DNA of 64,000 nt from Allacma fusca. Lineage: Eukaryota > Arthropoda > Collembola > Symphypleona > Sminthuridae. The stretch's first letter is position 1, and each line of letters opens with the position of its first letter. Below the pieces are notes generated by a model. It was not told the origin of the DNA, did no database searches, and was given only the letters and a program-made list of their open reading frames with translations. The stretch lies in contig OX359247.1 of the NCBI GenBank assembly GCA_947179485.1, forward strand, positions 64,407,001-64,471,000, given 5' to 3'. Below, piece after piece: positions 21,817 to 33,262 of the stretch. Made by a program: the position numbers and the translations under genes.

Positions 21817-23490
21817 ATGTCCCAGAATACTGCCACGGAGCAGAAAATGTCGAGTGAGCAAGTTCGGGAGATGATGGCCAATGCTCAGAGGATGATAGAG
21901 GAACGAAAGCGTCAGCTTCAACTAGCAAATAATTTACAAATGGGACAAATGACCGGTCCTAGACCTAATCTCCCTCAGATGATTGGTGGGCTGGGTCCCC
22001 GCTCTACGATGAGGATTCACATACCTCCTGTAATGTCCGCTGAGCCCGACCCTGGAGCAGCAGCTGCTCCTTTATTTGACGGTGACAAAGCCCGAAAATT
22101 AGCAGAGTTGAAGGAGCAAATAAACATAAAAATCGCCTCAGGAATGATTAAAGGGAAGGCAGCCACTGCCGAAGAACTGGCAGCCCCTTCTAAACCAGTT
22201 CCACTACTGCTGGATAACGAAGGTCGGGCCATTGACACTGCCGGGAAACAACTCTTGTTTCCTACACATCAGCCTACTTTAAAAGCAAATATTCGAGCTC
22301 AGAAGCGAGCCGAATTTAAGCAACAGACAAATGAGAAGCCTGAATCAATGGAATTCGAGCAAAATAAATACTTCGATGATCGATTAGCTCCCACTTCACT
22401 CAAGGCTCGAAATAGAGGGAAAGTCGGTTTAAAATTTAATGAGCCGGGCAAATATGTCAGTTTAGCACAGCGCCAACGCATGCAAGCACAGTTGGCTCGG
22501 CTTCAGCAGGAAATTGCAGACAAGGCTAGAAAAACTGGAATATCTACGGCAGCTCGACTGGCACGTCTCTCAGGGGCAGTAGCTTCTTCCACAGATCCCA
22601 AACAGGAATATATTCCGAAAATTGAATGGTGGGACTCCCTTCTTCTCGAAGACAAGGAAAAGGAGCAACTAGGATATGACTATCCTGTTGACGAAATCAA
22701 CGTAACCAACTTGATCGAGCATCCAATCCAACTCCGATGTCCCACTGAACCTACAGATCCAGTCTATCTGCCCGTCTTTCTAACTAAGAAGGAGCAGAAG
22801 AAACTTCGGAGACAGAATCGAAGAGAAGCTTGGAAAGAAAAACAAGAAAAAGTTCGATTAGGTCTGGACCCCGCTCCTGCCCCCAAAGTTCGGATATCAA
22901 ATTTAATGAGAGTTTTAGGTGTAGAAGCAGTGCAAGATCCTACAAAAATTGAGGCTCATGTTCGGAAACAAATGGCTTTGCGGTTGAAGACACACCAAGA
23001 TGCTAATGCTAATCGGAAATTGACACCTGAGCAGCGAAAGGATAAAAAGATCAAGAAACTCAAGGAAGACACTACACTGGGTGTGCATGTCACCGTGTAC
23101 AGAGTCGGGGACTTTAGTAATCAGTCCAAGAAGTTCAAGGTGGAGACGAATGCAAAACAACTCATGCTTACAGGGTGCATCCTGTTGTACCGGGAGTGCA
23201 ACGTGGTTATTGTGGAGGGTGGGCCGAAGCAGCAGAAGAAATACAAGAGGCTTATCATGAACAGAATTAAATGGTCTGTAGATAACGTTAAGGGAAAAGA
23301 AGACACTCCGAATAAAGTTGTCATGGTATGGGAAGGTACTACTAAGCAAAGGGCGTTCCAGGATATGAAGTTCAAAATTGTTCAGACTGAAGAGCAAGCA
23401 AGGGAATACTTCAAAAAGCATGGAGTTCAACATTTTTGGGATTTGGCTCTTAGTGGAACTGTCCTGGAAAACGTCACTGAAGGCATATAA
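21817..23490 (+). CDS. PRPF3: U4/U6 snRNP protein Prp3 (PRPF3)
   Basis: The 557 codons are uninterrupted. The protein belongs to the U4/U6.U5 tri-snRNP and contacts the U4/U6 duplex and the 3' end of U6 snRNA during spliceosome assembly in the nucleus. Family landmarks: an N-terminal REMMANAQRMIEERKRQLQL helix, PTLKANIRAQKR, IEWWDSLLL (about residue 268), LTKKEQKKLRRQNRREAW, KVRISNLMRVLG and AVQDPTKIEAHVRKQMA in the PRP3 domain (about residues 175-400). GVHVTVYRV, VVIVEGGPKQQKKYKRL and HFWDLALSGTVLENV fall in the C-terminal DUF1115 (ferredoxin-like, snRNA-binding) region. The vertebrate protein is about 680 residues with a PWI domain first; no PWI-like sequence is seen here. An acceptor site ends at 21805, so an upstream exon supplies the leader or more protein. 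Absence of decay argues for function. Confidence 0.95.
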   Translation: MSQNTATEQKMSSEQVREMMANAQRMIEERKRQLQLANNLQMGQMTGPRPNLPQMIGGLGPRSTMRIHIPPVMSAEPDPGAAAAPLFDGDKARKLAELKEQINIKIASGMIKGKAATAEELAAPSKPVPLLLDNEGRAIDTAGKQLLFPTHQPTLKANIRAQKRAEFKQQTNEKPESMEFEQNKYFDDRLAPTSLKARNRGKVGLKFNEPGKYVSLAQRQRMQAQLARLQQEIADKARKTGISTAARLARLSGAVASSTDPKQEYIPKIEWWDSLLLEDKEKEQLGYDYPVDEINVTNLIEHPIQLRCPTEPTDPVYLPVFLTKKEQKKLRRQNRREAWKEKQEKVRLGLDPAPAPKVRISNLMRVLGVEAVQDPTKIEAHVRKQMALRLKTHQDANANRKLTPEQRKDKKIKKLKEDTTLGVHVTVYRVGDFSNQSKKFKVETNAKQLMLTGCILLYRECNVVIVEGGPKQQKKYKRLIMNRIKWSVDNVKGKEDTPNKVVMVWEGTTKQRAFQDMKFKIVQTEEQAREYFKKHGVQHFWDLALSGTVLENVTEGI

Positions 23491-23717
23491 GAAATCGTAT
23501 GTATGTTATGACATAGTTCTAACGTCCAGGTTGTATAAAGCGGTTCATTTCATAGTTTCGTTTCTTATACCATTTGCATATTTATTTTAAAACATGAAAA
23601 ATATAAGATAACAGTCTTTATGTAATTATATGTATATATATATACAGGTTCATTCAATTTTCGATAGAATGTTGTCTTTTGATGGAATTTTTGTAGTTTG
23701 GATGAATGGTTGACATA

Positions 23718-23723
23718 AATAAA
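23718..23723 (+). terminator. Polyadenylation signal AATAAA of PRPF3
   Basis: Canonical hexamer about 230 bases after the PRPF3 stop codon, followed by T-rich sequence. Position and strand fit. Confidence 0.6.
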
Positions 23724-23739
23724 TGTTTTAGTAAAATGA

Positions 23740-24205
23740 ATATTGTTCTTCTAAAACTAGATTAATATCGGTTTATGATCTGCGTGCGGCATGTTCTTTC
23801 AGTAATTGTCACTGCTTTCTGGAAATTGCTTCTGTGTGTAGGTAGTATATGTAGATACTTGTAAAAAGAATCAAATCCTTTAAAGCAACCGGCTTGGCTG
23901 CATTCAACTCCTCTGACCCAAACAAACTGTCTTACAATTAGGTCACTGAATTATTGTTAGAAAATCGGGAACTTTTGTTACAAACTCGGGGAATCAAATA
24001 TTTTATTCATGAATTACTCACATTTGTCGGCTAATCCAATCATATGCAACCATCATACGACAACCCTTTATATCTTTCACTATAATTAGTATTCGATGAA
24101 GGTTGTAAACAAGCAGGTATGGTAAAAAGAATGTAATTCTCATATAAAAAAAACAAAATTTCACAATATGTAAAAAATACAAGTATTGACGTAGGGCAAA
24201 CCGTC
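23740..24205. other. Unassigned intergenic sequence
   Basis: Nothing recognised between the PRPF3 3' end and the next transposable element. Confidence 0.4.
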
Positions 24206-24754
24206 GTGTGAACTAGAGCTTCTACCGGGGACGGGGACGTCCCGTCGGGACAGTGGACGGACCGGGACGGGACGTCCCCGGGGACAAAATAATTGTCCCC
24301 ATTATATTCGGGACGGGACGGGGACAAACAAAATTGTTCCTATTGTATTCAGGCCGGGACGGGGACCAAATAATTGTCCCCATTATATTCGGGACGGGAC
24401 GGGGACAAACAAAATTGTTCCCATTGTATTCAGGCCGGGACGGGGACAAAAAAATGCCCCGATTTTATTCGGGACGAGACGTGCTTTTTGGTCGTGTGTA
24501 TAACGGGACGGGACGAGCAAGCTAGCAGAACAAGGATAACGTTTCAGCTTTTAATGCTCATGAGTAAACTATTCTGTGAGCACTATTTCACCGAATGTAA
24601 GACATTCAACTTTAGGTTGTAGAAAATGCAGCTTATTGCTGAAAAAATGACTGGTACTGCATAATGGTTTTATGATTATGATTATGATCAGGCGCGTAGC
24701 CAAGGGGGGGGCAAGGGGGGCAATTGCCCCCCCCCCCCATTCGAAATAAAATAC

Positions 24755-25190
24755 TCTCAAATCACTCAAAAAGTTAAAAATAAATCAGTCCATACCGAGA
24801 CATGCAAACATTTTTAGCGATTTGACAGTACATTTTTTTTATTTGTAAAAAAAAAAATCACTTCGAAACTCAACATATGCAGTATTCCATGTAAATATCT
24901 GTGTATAAACAGCATAACTCTAGAATCACCCATGCAATTTGCATGTTTCGTATGAATGATTTATTACCCACGGCTCCTCCCGTCATTAATTGACCCATCC
25001 ATACGCGCGAAAATCGTATCGCAATGTTTGTCCATTGCGAGAGCAAAGGATTTCTAGATCAATAAATTTCTATGGAAAAGCATTTCGATACGATTTTCGC
25101 GAGTATGGATGGGTCAACTTTTGACGGGAAGAAGCCGTGGGTAATAAACCATTCAATAAAGAGACGTTTTGGGTGATTCTAGAGTATATT
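24755..25190. repeat. Diverged palindromic MITE copies
   Basis: A short inverted unit (about 24755-24829, CTCTCAAATCACTCAAAAAG to GATTTGACAG) is followed by a longer palindrome (about 24912-25190, ends CTCTAGAATCAC and GTGATTCTAGAG). The longer palindrome shares its inner arms (ATGATTTATTACCCACGGCT) with the element at 10766-11045. The two outer ends differ, which suggests related subfamilies. Confidence 0.65.
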
Positions 25191-25432
25191 TTTATTGTGT
25201 TCATCCTTGCTTAGCGGGTGATTTGAATGCATTGCGAAATCCCGATTTCACTTTGACCTTTGCCTCGTCGATTTGACTTCAACCTTCAACGGCAACAAAA
25301 GTATCGTAACAGCGGCTTTAAATATTTTCATATTAAAAGCTTTTAGCTTCTGTAACTTACACGCATCGCTTCGAGGGAATTTTTAAGCTGGATAGAATTA
25401 TTAAATTAGTGAATTGTATTTAATTCTTCATT

Positions 25433-25504
25433 ATGAAAAGGTCAAGCACGCCTGATATCCGCAGTTTCTTTTCGAAGCAAAGACGTGTGTCACAGGAACA
25501 GTAG
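25433..25504 (+). pseudogene. Stub of a hAT transposase N-terminus
   Basis: Twenty-three codons, starting MKRSSTPDIRSFF and stopping at 25502-25504, resemble the first residues of TTF-type hAT transposases, which often begin with a basic stretch and an IRSFF/LDSFF motif. Nothing else of the transposase remains. This indicates that the element is an internal-deletion derivative. Confidence 0.45.
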
Positions 25505-26348
25505 GTTAAGCACCAGCTGAAACGATAGAAGCGAACCCAGGTCTCGAAATTCTCCGAAATCTGATCAAGCCCAATTAAAAATCTGGTCCAAAATTATTCA
25601 AATTTGATGGAATCGTAAAACGTGGAGAATTTTAAAATCTGAAATTCAGTTTGCAAAATTTGATGCGTTTTACATTCGTGAATTGGATTTTCCATAGAAT
25701 GTGTCGGATTACATATGTACGTTCGAATTAATGTTGCCCCCCCCCTTGGCCAATTCCTGGCTACGCGCCTGATTATGATTATCAGATTTTGGCATTAGAT
25801 AAAGACGATATATGCATATTTACAATCATAATTGAAGTAAGTAATACATTCGAAACTTGAGTGACAGAATAATTTTGGTGACCGAAATAGAACAGGAATA
25901 GAATAGTTGAAATATAATAGCAATTTAAGCTACCTTAAGGAGGAATCTTGGAACTACGATTCTATAAATGTGCTTTTTATGTTTCTGGTACAAATATTTT
26001 TTGTACGAAGGTTTCCTCATGTTCCGAATTTTGGTAAGAGAATTACGACAACTATTTTTAGTAATAATCGGGACGGGACAAGAATTTTGTTCACATGCCC
26101 CGATTTTCGGGACCGGAGACAACGTTTTTTAAAAATTTTGGGGACGGGACCGGTGACAACGTTTTTTAAAAATTTTGGGGACGGGACCGGTGACAACGTT
26201 TTTTAAAAATTTTGGGGACGGGACGGGGACATGGTTTTTGTCTCCGTTTCCCGATTGTCGGGACGGGACTGGGGACAAAAGTTTAGAAAAAATATCGGGA
26301 CGGGGACGGGACAGGAATTTTGTCCCCAACAGAAGTACTAGTGTGAAT

Positions 26349-27760
26349 AAGATCCCGACCTCGACTAATTGTAGGTTCTAATTTTTCTGGAAAACGTTTA
26401 CTCCAATTTTTTATTTCTAATGTACAATTTCAAAATAATTATGACTGATTTAATATGAAGCTTCTTTTACGGATTTTTGTTTCAAAAGGTGTAGCATTCT
26501 CCGAAATATTTACAGAGAAGCTGAGAGAAATGTCTTGCCTGGTTGAGTCTCTATAGGACAGAGCTGGAAATAGTGAAATGACACTCATGGCAAGTCGGTT
26601 AAAATATCAGTCAATGTCAGTACAATTATCTCTATCGTTATTATCTTTGAAGTCTGTTTGCTTCAAACTATATAGTGTGAACGTTAATTTTTTTGAACTT
26701 TATTTTGAAAATCAAAAATTGATTTTTCATCAGTCTACATCTGCCTACATCCTAAAAATTTTTGTAAACCTACCTAATTGTAAGTACATCCCAACCTTCG
26801 GGGTAAGTTTCCAATGGAGGGTGCTTCTAAAATACAGCTAATTTGTATGTATACAGACCTAAGTTTAAGTATATATTTCTGAAGTACACAGGTATTTTTT
26901 CTGAATACACAAAAGTCTACACCTGTAGTCAATCATATGTAGAACTGAGAGGGTGGGACGGTATTGCCGACAACAAGGTACTACAGTATATCTTCTATCT
27001 ACTACCTGCCCGGGTATGGAGGTATGGACTTGCAACCACACTATATGATTAGGGTCATGGGCCGTGGGAATTAACGGGTCGGTATTTTTCAAGACAAACG
27101 TTTAGTTTAGATAATTATCTAATCTAAACCAATCTATTTTGATTTTTAAATGTCCTTTCCTAAGCACGACCATTGTATACCTCTGGAAACATTTTTTGAC
27201 AGATTCGCCGGGTATATTTTGGAGGCATAAGATAGGGTGACAATTTTTTTCAGTCAGAAATAAAGTACCATAGGAAAATATTGGTGCAATAGTAATAATT
27301 CTATACATCACAACATTCTCAGCAAAATAAACGTAGCTGGGTCATAAGTCATAATGCAGTATTTACGATATTGATCTATGCAGCATGAAAAGTAATAATT
27401 AATTGTATACACTACTTAATTGAATTTAACCGTGAACAAGATTAATGTTTGCCCTGCTTTGTGTTTGACGATTTCTCACTTGGTTTTAATTGAGGGTTCT
27501 AAATTACACATGGCAATATGTGAAAACATGCATATATTAACTATCACATTAAAGGTGTAAGAGCCAGAGCTAATCATGGACAAAGTTTTATTTTTTGCCC
27601 CAAAATTGTAAACCGATTAAGTACTTTAAAACAAATGAGTTGGTTTATAAGCCAGAAAGTGCATGTTAGTGTGAGCAAGAAAGCTTTAAAAGTTGTCGAC
27701 AGTTGCATAGATGGAACTACTAGTATGTATGTAATATATTCAGACGAGTTTGTTCATATA
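26349..27760. other. Unassigned sequence
   Basis: No gene or repeat is supported. Open frames of 66-87 codons lack motifs and have composition like surrounding non-coding DNA. Confidence 0.4.
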
Positions 27761-28160
27761 AGGGACTGTGTACTAATGACGTCACTCCAAATTGTCCACT
27801 TTTGAACACCCCCTCCACCAAAATCACATCAAATCATATTCTGTCAACCCCACCCCCACCATCTGACGTCATGTGTAAATTGAGATTTCATGTATACTCT
27901 GGTTTAATTTTGGATGTGTAATCTTGAGCATGTAGTATACATATGTAATAATAGAAGTGCACATACGCCGGAAAATTAAATCTCGGCGGTTAAATCTTCT
28001 GAGGAATTAGTTCTCCTGATTGAAAAAACCTGAAAACCCTCGTTATTTTTGTATGATGTCAGACAACACTTGCCCCTCCCCTCCTCCTGTCACCCGAAGT
28101 CACTCAATCTGTAACTCCCACTCCCCCCTAAATGTATGACGTCATTAGTACACAGTCCCT
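27761..28160. mobile_element. 400-bp MITE with a perfect 24-bp TIR carrying TGACGTCA
   Basis: Both ends read AGGGACTGTGTACTAATGAC then GTCA (27761-27784; inverted at 28137-28160) without a mismatch. Interior arms contain CCCCCTCC-type words. No clear target duplication was found, so the superfamily is open. A larger element with a similar terminus (AGGGAGTGTGCACA) is at 57937-59238. Confidence 0.8.
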
Positions 28161-29589
28161 AATTAAGATTAAACTTCAAAGTAAGTCTCGTTTAATCTTT
28201 TAAGTATTACTAGCAATCCAGCCATCCGCCGACGCGGATGGGATTTCTGGCACCAATGAATTTTAATTTTAATAACATTTTATACGCAAATACCCCAGAA
28301 GTTCTATTTTTACAGTAATTACACAGAATTATTATATAAAATACCAAAAGAGCAGAATAATCTTAACATGAAACAGAAATGGTTTTAGCTATACAATTTG
28401 CCCCTGTAGCCTATTTTTATTGAAATTGTCTAATATTAAATAATTAATCTTTTTACAACATTTCGTAAATAACTATTTGTAGTAACTTCATTACTGGATT
28501 GGCTTTACCTGTTGTTACAATAAACAAAAATCGTGTGGAAACTGAAATGGTGTTTCATAAGCCATCAACAAAAATAAGCTCGTCCAATTTATGTTAGCAT
28601 CATTAGCACAATTGTGGGTTAATATCTGATCAGCTGTTTATTAAATTCGTTATGATTCTCGTAGGTCGGTTGACAAACAATAAATTTCAGAATTGTTTTT
28701 CGGAGTATAAATGTTTTTTCTAAAATAATTAAATGTTGTGATAAATAAAGGCTATACACGGTGCGTTTAAAACATTAAGTAGACCAAATGTTTGACAGCC
28801 AGCCTTGCTTTGAAATTGTCATTATTGATATGTATTATGTTGGACAACTTTCTTAAAATTAGAACTGGCCACAAGATTTTTGAATGAAAGCTTTTATTCT
28901 AGTAAAAGCGTTTCAACATTATGCCGCTTGTTACAGCCACAATTGGATGTAAATATAAATGTTTGGATTGCAACTCCAACTACTCTCGTTGGATACTAAA
29001 ACTTCGAAGGACCAGCACTGCTTCTGCGGTGCACGTAATCTTTGTTTCACAAATCCCTATTTCTCAGCGTCCCTTGTACTGATGGTAGCCTTTGCTACCC
29101 AACGTGAGTGAAAATACAAGGTTGATAAGAGAGAAAATCAAAATGAATATTTCTTTATTGATCACAAAGTAGTTTTCAACTCACTCACGCCAAAATTCAT
29201 AATAATAATTTCCCACGCCACATAGCATCTCCTCCCACTCTATTGCATAACATCTGAAACACTCAGCTTACAATAATTTCATTCATTCTCATACGTTCAG
29301 AATTCCGTCTAACAATTAGTGCTACAAATAAATCCTATGGTAACCACTGCAGTAGAGGAGAGCTTCACCAACCCAATGTGCGCCAACTCCTACTGCTGCT
29401 GTCGCTTTACTCAATGACATCTTCTGTGGTCTCCTCTGCTCCACTACCTGCTATTGTTGTAGACGTTACACCGCTAGTATTTTTGCAAGAAATACTGTAA
29501 TTATTTTCAGTCTTCTAGTGTAATTTCAATATATTCATGACAGCGACTGTCTCGCTAAAATGTAAACATACTTAAGTTCTTGATTATTA
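28161..29589. other. Unassigned sequence
   Basis: No gene is supported. A small GCCATCCGCCGACGCGGATGG hairpin-like string lies near 28220-28245. The rest shows no structure that I can name. Confidence 0.4.
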
Positions 29590-29953
29590 CCTTACTTGAA
29601 TTTTGACTACAAAAACCTTACTTGAATTTTGACCACAAAAACCTTACTTGAATTTTGACCACAAAAACCTTACTTGAATTTTGACCACAAAAACCTTACT
29701 TGAATTTTGACCACAAAAACCTTACTTGAATTTTGACCACAAAAACCTTACTTGAATTTTGACCACAAAAACCTTACTTGAATTTTGACCACAAAAACCT
29801 TACTTGAATTTTGACCACAAAAACCTTACTTGAATTTTGACCACAAAAACCTTACTTGAATTTTGACCACAAAAACCTTACTTGAATTTTGACCACAAAA
29901 ACCTTACTTGAATTTTGACCACAAAAACCTTACTTGAATTTTGACCACCAAAT
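29590..29953. repeat. Tandem array, 14 copies of a 26-bp unit
   Basis: The unit CCTTACTTGAATTTTGACCA plus CAAAAA repeats with exact 26-base spacing from 29590. Copies are almost identical (the first has GACTAC in place of GACCAC, the last breaks at CCACCAAATT). No open frame passes through and there are no unique spacers, so this is a minisatellite, not a CRISPR-like array. Confidence 0.95.
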
Positions 29954-31465
29954 TGACCAATTATTTTGCACCATCCAGTAAGCCATCAATGCATGAGAGC
30001 TACATACTTTTAATTCATTTAATGTCTGTCAGTTAATGGACGATTTTCCCAAAATTTGAATTTAACAAAGTTGGTTAAAGGATTATGAATGATCATATTT
30101 GCCACACTGTACTAAATACGCAAAGGCGTACAAAATAAGCAAGTGGTAGTTTATTCGAATTAACCATATAAATTCCAAGATAATATTAGCTTATCGTTGT
30201 TTAGCATTGCACTACTTCTGTTCTCTTTTGTTATCTTTTGTGTTCTGAAATGGCATTATTTTTTGTGGACTTGGACAGATTTAAATTGAATACTTGGTTA
30301 CAATAACTTAAGCCTGTCCAAGTTAACAAAAAAATGCCAAAAAGAAAAAAATTGCTTTGATTTTTATTGGAAAGTTTTTTGCATGAATGAAAGAAAAAAA
30401 TGAACCGCTATGCTTCAACATGGCATGTACATAAGGACGACAACCAACACTACTACGATGAAGCTTTTAGTAAGAAGGATGGTAATTATCTTTGCTACAC
30501 TTGCAACACTTGCTACTAAGATGAACAAATTAAGCTAAGATACAAAAGACATGTCAACGACTCTTGACTTTTGTAATCCGTTTATTCAGGTCGTTTTTAT
30601 TAGGAAAAGTGAATTTTTGAGGAGCGAATGAAAACAGGCAGACAAGAAGGTGACGCCGATAGTATTCAAAAGCAACTCTTAATAAATCATATTCATCATG
30701 ATCGTAAATTATTTAATTAGACAGCTTAGACTACGTCTTACGAAGAAGCTTTTTTACTGATTGGCAAAAATTCGAATTTTCAACTTTTGAAATTTCGTTG
30801 GCGAAAATGGCCCCCCTGAAAAAAATATTTTTGGATAATTTTCAACAAATTTCGGAAACAACACGAATATTTTACGAGATATCAAGCCGTTTTACTGAAT
30901 TTTCTTCGTATGTCGTAGGAATTTTGTCCTATTGCATTGCGCAAATTAAAAGGTTTTCGGCCACAACGATATTGATAAAAAAGCTAGTGTTCAAAAACAG
31001 CGGGCAAAATGTGTTTTTGGTCATTAAAAACTATTGCGCACAATATTTTTTAAATGAAAGAACATTGTCTAACTCTCAGTGAAAGCTAATGCGTAATGCA
31101 TTAGCTTATATGGGGGTGTTTACTATAATTTTAAAGGTGTTTAAAATTTAGAAGAGGTAAAACTGGGAAAACAAGTTTTGCGCATTTTTATCGATTTAAC
31201 TAGTTTTTAAATCTGAAAACAGAGTTTCCCTTCTAGGAACAGCGGTTTGCGGGTATTTTTCGGGGACCGTCCTTTTACACTCCTAATTCAAATTTTTTCG
31301 AAGCCTTTGCATTTAAACCTCTTTGACACAAAAATTTCACGCTACATTAAGCAAAACGATTTTTTAGGGAATCCAGCATTAGGTCATGTAGGAAGATTAT
31401 GCGATTTGAGAATTTAAGTTACCCACACGACATGTTACAATTTCCATCTACTGTTATCCTAAAAT
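29954..31465. other. Unassigned sequence with a small stem-loop at 30261-30335
   Basis: TTTTTTGTGGACTTGGACAG and its inverted partner (CTGTCCAAGTTAACAAAAAA) flank about 30 bases, forming a possible hairpin of some 75 bases. The 94-codon frame at 30798-31082 has no motif. Nothing else is supported. Confidence 0.4.
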
Positions 31466-32037
31466 CAAGGTTGGTTTGGTTTACAACAAATGATTTAAAC
31501 CATGGTTTAAACCATGGTTAAAACCAGACGGTTTTTTAAATAAAAACCAACGGTTTAAACCAAACACCTAAAATTTTAATATTTTCAATCCAAAATGCCT
31601 ATATTTCGTCGTGCACAAAACTTATGCAGTTACTGTGATATTGCGTAGTTAAACTTTAGTGAAGTAAATAATACTATTAGCTTTTTTAGTCTTGTACATT
31701 TAGAAATTCGGAATCGTTTGTAAAATGAAAAATGGCAAACTTGTGTTTATGCTGCAAAGTTATCGCTAAAATCATATCTAAATTATTAAATATTTAATGC
31801 TTTGTGATACTGAGTTTGGGAAATAAGTAAATTTGTTCAAATTCACATGTTTTTGCATATTAATGAATGTTTTGGATTGAAAATTTGTTTAAACCAAAAA
31901 AAACTGGTTTAAACCCAAAAACCCAGTTTAAACCAAAAAACCCTGGTTGTTTGGTTTTTTTGAAAAAAACTGGTTGTTTGGTTTTTTTGAAAAAAACCTG
32001 GTTGTTTGTTTTTTAAAAAACAAAACCTCCAACCCTG
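31466..32037. mobile_element. hAT MITE, GGTTTAAACC-word
   Basis: The ends are CAAGGTTGG (31466) and CCAACCCTG (32029-32037). Flanks are CCTAAAAT and TCTAAAAT, an 8-bp duplication with one mismatch. Arms are built of GGTTTAAACC / AAACCATGG words, and the right arm has short tandem GGTTTTTTTGAAAAAAAC blocks. Non-autonomous. Confidence 0.75.
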
Positions 32038-32106
32038 TCTAAAATGACATTTTAAATTTGTTCCACGGGATTTTGTTAACTCATACATTTTTATTTTTCG
32101 TACTTT

Positions 32107-32240
32107 TAGGGCCATGGTCTTGTGGTTTGGTATGGTCTGGTCCCGAAGCTGAACCAATTGTATCTAGTCTGGTCCAGTGTTGGATCAGACCGGACCACAC
32201 CATACAAATCTGGAAACAGACCGGACCATGCAGTGTTATG
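32107..32240. repeat. GGTCTGGTCC-word fragment
   Basis: Clustered inverted words (GGTATGGTCTGGTCC and GGACCACACCATAC) look like two arms of a small MITE. Termini and target duplication were not found. Confidence 0.4.
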
Positions 32241-32583
32241 GGGAATGGGGAGATATAATATGATGATGAGTGTGTGCTGGTATGTACACTACTGGGGGAA
32301 GGGGTACTCGCAAGATGTGAGATAGTACGGGATCAAATAATGTACTGTGTATATGTGAAAGATGAGTCAAACGCTAATCTCTCCGTAGCTTGTTCTCATT
32401 CAAGAGTTAGCCTTATTATCTTGCATCTAATTCTTAATTTCCTCTTATACAAGTTCACTCTCGCTTATATATAATTCCAATAGTGCAGAGTAAGCATATT
32501 CTTACTTACTTGATTACACAATATCAGTTGCCGCATACCAAATAGCATTATAGATTACCATGCACATTTTACAGAATGATATG
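32241..32583. other. Unassigned sequence
   Basis: Short spacer before the retrotransposon fragment. Ends in a TATG-rich tract that belongs to the retrotransposon tail. Confidence 0.35.
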
Positions 32584-33262
32584 TATGTATGTATATTTTT
32601 ATTGTGTTTGCGAGTAGGCTCATACACAAAAGATTTACAAATAGTAATTAGATACATTTAGACCCGTATTAGATTTCCATACTTTACCGTAGTGATACAG
32701 TTTGATGTTTTGATACTTGTGTTGCGATTTCTATACACCATTTGTACAAACTGTTTAAAATAACCGGATTTGATTCACATATTATATTTAGATGTGTCCG
32801 TGTGTTGTCTATATTCTCATTAATAATATTATATTTGATTCTTAAATAACTTAATTTAGAGCATTCTGTAAGTAAGTGTTGCCATGATTGTTGCGAGTAG
32901 TTACATAGTATACATGGCTTATTTGGGCTTATTTCTAGTATATTTCCCCTTAAATCAATTTTCGAGTCAATCGGGTTTGCAAGGCGTAAAAATGCCATGA
33001 ATCTAACCATTTGTAATGATAACTCCCCCATTAAATATTTTGGAACCACTGATCCCCTAAGCATAAATTTATACAAAGGATTTTGCTTTGAACACATAAC
33101 CTTCTCTACGTCGCCCATAACTGAAGCTGCCGCTGCCGCTTCTAGTATGGATTTATAGTTAATCTCAATCCACTGAGGATTTATATTTTCCCACATTACC
33201 CGAAAACCCAATTTGTTAAGATTCTCCTTAATTTTCGTTACCCAGTTCCAGTTTGGGGGGAA
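32584..33262 (-). pseudogene. 3' end of a non-LTR retrotransposon (family B)
   Basis: A C-terminal fragment of a reverse-transcriptase polyprotein reads in one frame from about 33262 down to the stop near 32684. Its zinc-binding motif is CILCNYSQQSWQHLLTEC (C-x2-C-x8-H-x4-C). The 3' untranslated region and (TACA/TATG)n tail follow to 32584. The same protein and tail sequence occur at about 45630-46750, in plus orientation. The copy is truncated just upstream of an NWNWVTKIKENL segment and lacks the polymerase domain. Confidence 0.85.

Larger units (their letters stand above)
24689..25771. mobile_element. Deleted hAT element, CAGGCGCGTAGCC ends, exact 8-bp duplication
   Basis: CAGGCGCGTAGCCAAGGGGG at 24689 is repeated inverted (GGCTACGCGCCTG) at the end, 25771. 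ATTATGAT flanks both sides (24681-24688, 25772-25779). These G-rich ends are typical of hAT elements with zinc-finger (TTF-type) transposases. Inside is a stub of a transposase start (25433-25504) and copies of a palindromic MITE, but no catalytic region. Confidence 0.85.
24214..26340. mobile_element. hAT MITE, GGGACGGGAC-word, with a nested hAT derivative
   Basis: The ends are TAGAGCTTCTACCGGGGAC at the left and the related inverted GTCCCCAACAGAAGTACTA at the right. The target duplication is GTGTGAAC (24206-24213) and GTGTGAAT (26341-26348), one mismatch. Both arms are long runs of GGGACGGGAC / GTCCCCAT words. The left arm has repeated blocks of about 60 bases; the right arm has about three copies of a roughly 45-base block around 26110-26220. 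A second element at 24689-25771 sits inside. Short copies of the family are at 10400-10530 and 37790-37947. Confidence 0.85.

Noticed and set aside
22915-23433. 172-codon minus-strand frame inside PRPF3
   Set aside because: Shadow of the conserved PRPF3 frame; no motif of its own.
24222-24525. Repetitive frames with an IIVPIIFGTGRG-type peptide
   Set aside because: Translation of GGGAC-word arms of a MITE, periodic on both strands.
29590-29953. CRISPR-like direct repeats
   Set aside because: Units abut each other with no spacers, and the context is eukaryotic; a plain minisatellite.
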